This document shows, one piece after another, positions 34,256-35,399 of a stretch of DNA of 35,399 nt. Both the position numbers and the translations under genes were made by a program. The notes below the pieces were generated by a model. It saw only the letters and a list, made by a program, of their open reading frames with translations. It made no database searches and was not told where the DNA came from. Each line of letters begins with the position of its first letter. The stretch's first letter is position 1. The DNA is from an uncultured Actinomycetes bacterium (GTDB lineage Bacteria > Actinomycetota > Geothermincolia > Geothermincolales > RBG-13-55-18): the NCBI GenBank assembly GCA_937128055.1, contig CAKZMC010000177.1, positions 1-35,399 on the forward strand, read 5' to 3'.

Positions 34256-35122
34256 ATGGCGTTAGGAGACGGCGCGAATGCCACCGCCAGGCCCAGCCGC
34301 ACCATATTCACCCACAGCCTGGCCGGAAGGCTGCAGAGGGAGGGGATCGAGGTGCCCGACCAGATCCTCGACCTCCTCGACAAGCCCTTCGCGTCCTTCA
34401 CGGAGGAGGACAAGCGCCTCTACGAGGAGAAGGTGAAGGGCAAGGAGCTGCTGCTCCTATTCTCCAGGCTGCTGTCACAGATATATGGGCAACAGCCGGA
34501 AGCGAGCAAGCACAGCTGGCGGAGCATGGGATTTCTCCTCAAGGACTGCCCCATCAAGGTCTGCGTTGCCTACGTCTTGAAACAGGCCGAGGAAGGGCCG
34601 GAGAAAGAGGTCGGCATGGTGGCGCAGGAATGGTCGCGCCCCGCCGCCGGTTCGGATGTCCCCCTCGAGGTCGCAGGGGTGGAGGGCGACGCGCCCCGCA
34701 AGAGCTATTTCACCAAGAAGCTGGAGCGCAAGCTCGAGGAGCGGGGGGTGAGGGTACCGGCATCGATAATTGCCCTCCTCGATAAGACGTACGATAAGTT
34801 CACGCCGGAGGACAGGCGCCTCTACGAGCAGGAATTCGAGGGGCGCCAGCTGAAGATCCTCTTTTCTGACCTGCTGGACGAGCTGTTCGAGGAGACGGGA
34901 AGGGTGGCCAGCGGCTGGACCGCCATGTGCCGTTTCCTGAAGGATACCCCCATGAAGGACATCGCCCTTTACGTCATCGCGGAGGAGGAGCGCCTGGAGG
35001 CGGTCTCGCAACCGCCGCCGCTCGGGGGCGAGCAGGAAGTGCCGGTGCGGGAGAAGTTCTACGTCAAACCGTACCGGGATACCGTTCCCGACAAGGGTCC
35101 CAACAGGAAGAAAAAGGCATGA
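34256..35122 (+). CDS. Unknown protein with two tandem ~94-residue domains
   Basis: A 288-residue soluble, charged protein I do not recognise. Residues 14-108 and 148-241 are two copies of one domain, alignable with a single one-residue gap. The shared pattern is Y/I-F-T near the start, a G-x-x-V-P turn, I-x-x-L-L-D-K, F-T-x-E-D-K/R-R-L-Y-E, L-F-S-x-L-L, a Trp, then F-L-K-D-x-P-x-K and Y-V-I/L. The domains look all-helical, with no signal peptide, membrane segment or catalytic Cys/His pattern. The tail is basic (NRKKKA). The ATG at 34256 has only weak GAGAAG before it. The 176-bp gap upstream has an SD-like AAAGGAGG at 34209-34216 with no start behind it. Confidence 0.75.
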   Translation: MALGDGANATARPSRTIFTHSLAGRLQREGIEVPDQILDLLDKPFASFTEEDKRLYEEKVKGKELLLLFSRLLSQIYGQQPEASKHSWRSMGFLLKDCPIKVCVAYVLKQAEEGPEKEVGMVAQEWSRPAAGSDVPLEVAGVEGDAPRKSYFTKKLERKLEERGVRVPASIIALLDKTYDKFTPEDRRLYEQEFEGRQLKILFSDLLDELFEETGRVASGWTAMCRFLKDTPMKDIALYVIAEEERLEAVSQPPPLGGEQEVPVREKFYVKPYRDTVPDKGPNRKKKA

Positions 35123-35253
35123 CGCCCCCGCCGTTCCGCCCGCAGGCTTCCCGTAACCCCGGGGCCGCGACAAGCCGGCCTCGATGGGTCGGGGGGCGAG
35201 GGCGAGGCTTCCGCAGCCGTTTACGGCAGCTGCGCGGGCAGGCCGGCGGCTGC

Positions 35254-35399
35254 CTACTTCGTCATCAGGACGATGCCGCAAGCCCTCTTCCTGAAGAGCC
35301 TCTCCAGCAGGCGCAGCACGCGTACGGGATCGCGCAGGCGCTCGTACTTGAACAGCTTGCGAAGCGGGGGATAGCCGGGTTCGCCGAGGATGGCCTCCA
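35254..35399 (-). CDS. Partial CDS, C-terminal 47 residues, function unknown
   Basis: Reading the minus strand, a frame enters at the window edge and ends at a TAG (complement of 35254-35256). The last residues are basic and Leu/Arg-rich, ending RACGIVLMTK. It is convergent with the duplicated-domain gene; the 131-bp gap between them holds small GC hairpins, including GGCAGC (35225-35230) / GCTGCC (35249-35254), but no T-tailed terminator. Family not recognised. Confidence 0.6.
   Translation of the reverse strand, partial: EAILGEPGYPPLRKLFKYERLRDPVRVLRLLERLFRKRACGIVLMTK

Overview
The window is a gene-dense, GC-rich bacterial chromosome segment with almost every gene on the + strand, generally good AGGAGG-type ribosome binding sites and many stop/start overlaps. 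Gene order (smc-ftsY-ffh-rpsP-khpA-rimM-trmD-rplS-lepB-rnhB-yraN-comM-dprA-xer-whiG-rpsB-tsf-pyrH-frr-cdsA-dxr-rseP-ispG-proS) is that of Actinomycetota, including a WhiG/FliA-type sigma factor between dprA and rpsB. It is followed by a phosphatidylinositol/PIM-type lipid cluster (CDP-alcohol phosphatidyltransferase, acyltransferase, PimA-like glycosyltransferase, IMPase-family phosphatase). I infer a deep-branching actinobacterium (Geothermincolia-like would fit), not a Streptomyces or Mycobacterium. No rRNA, tRNA, IS element, prophage or CRISPR array was seen.

Layout. 1-1284: start of an unknown minus-strand gene, a divergent AT-rich gap, a DegV fatty-acid-binding protein and a 16-bp palindrome. 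1285-7884: smc, ftsY and ffh (chromosome organisation and signal recognition particle targeting), with a 37-bp direct duplication of the ftsY tail. 7935-12160: ribosome and tRNA maturation block plus signal peptidase, RNase HII and YraN. 12276-16685: a small zinc-ribbon membrane protein, comM, dprA and a Xer recombinase, with an unusual 37-bp dyad in front of comM and an AT-rich promoter island in front of xer. 16720-21650: sigma factor, then rpsB-tsf-pyrH-frr-cdsA. The rpsB leader has a strong promoter, an intrinsic terminator and a competing antiterminator, so it looks like a transcription attenuator. 21651-25350: two copies of a 55-bp hairpin repeat, then dxr-rseP-ispG; dxr appears to be leaderless. 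25434-27595: proS and a small cupin. 27609-31969: inositol-lipid cluster and a LysE-family exporter. 31970-34079: lemA and htpX. 34256-35122: an unrecognised protein made of two copies of a ~94-residue domain. 35254-35399: C-terminus of a minus-strand gene.

The most interesting items are the rpsB leader with three mutually exclusive pairings around a perfect but start-less Shine-Dalgarno sequence, the comM dyad overlapping both a TATAAT box and the ribosome binding site, the IMPase-family gene as a candidate phosphatidylinositol-phosphate phosphatase, and the duplicated-domain protein. All calls come from reading the sequence; no homology search was run.
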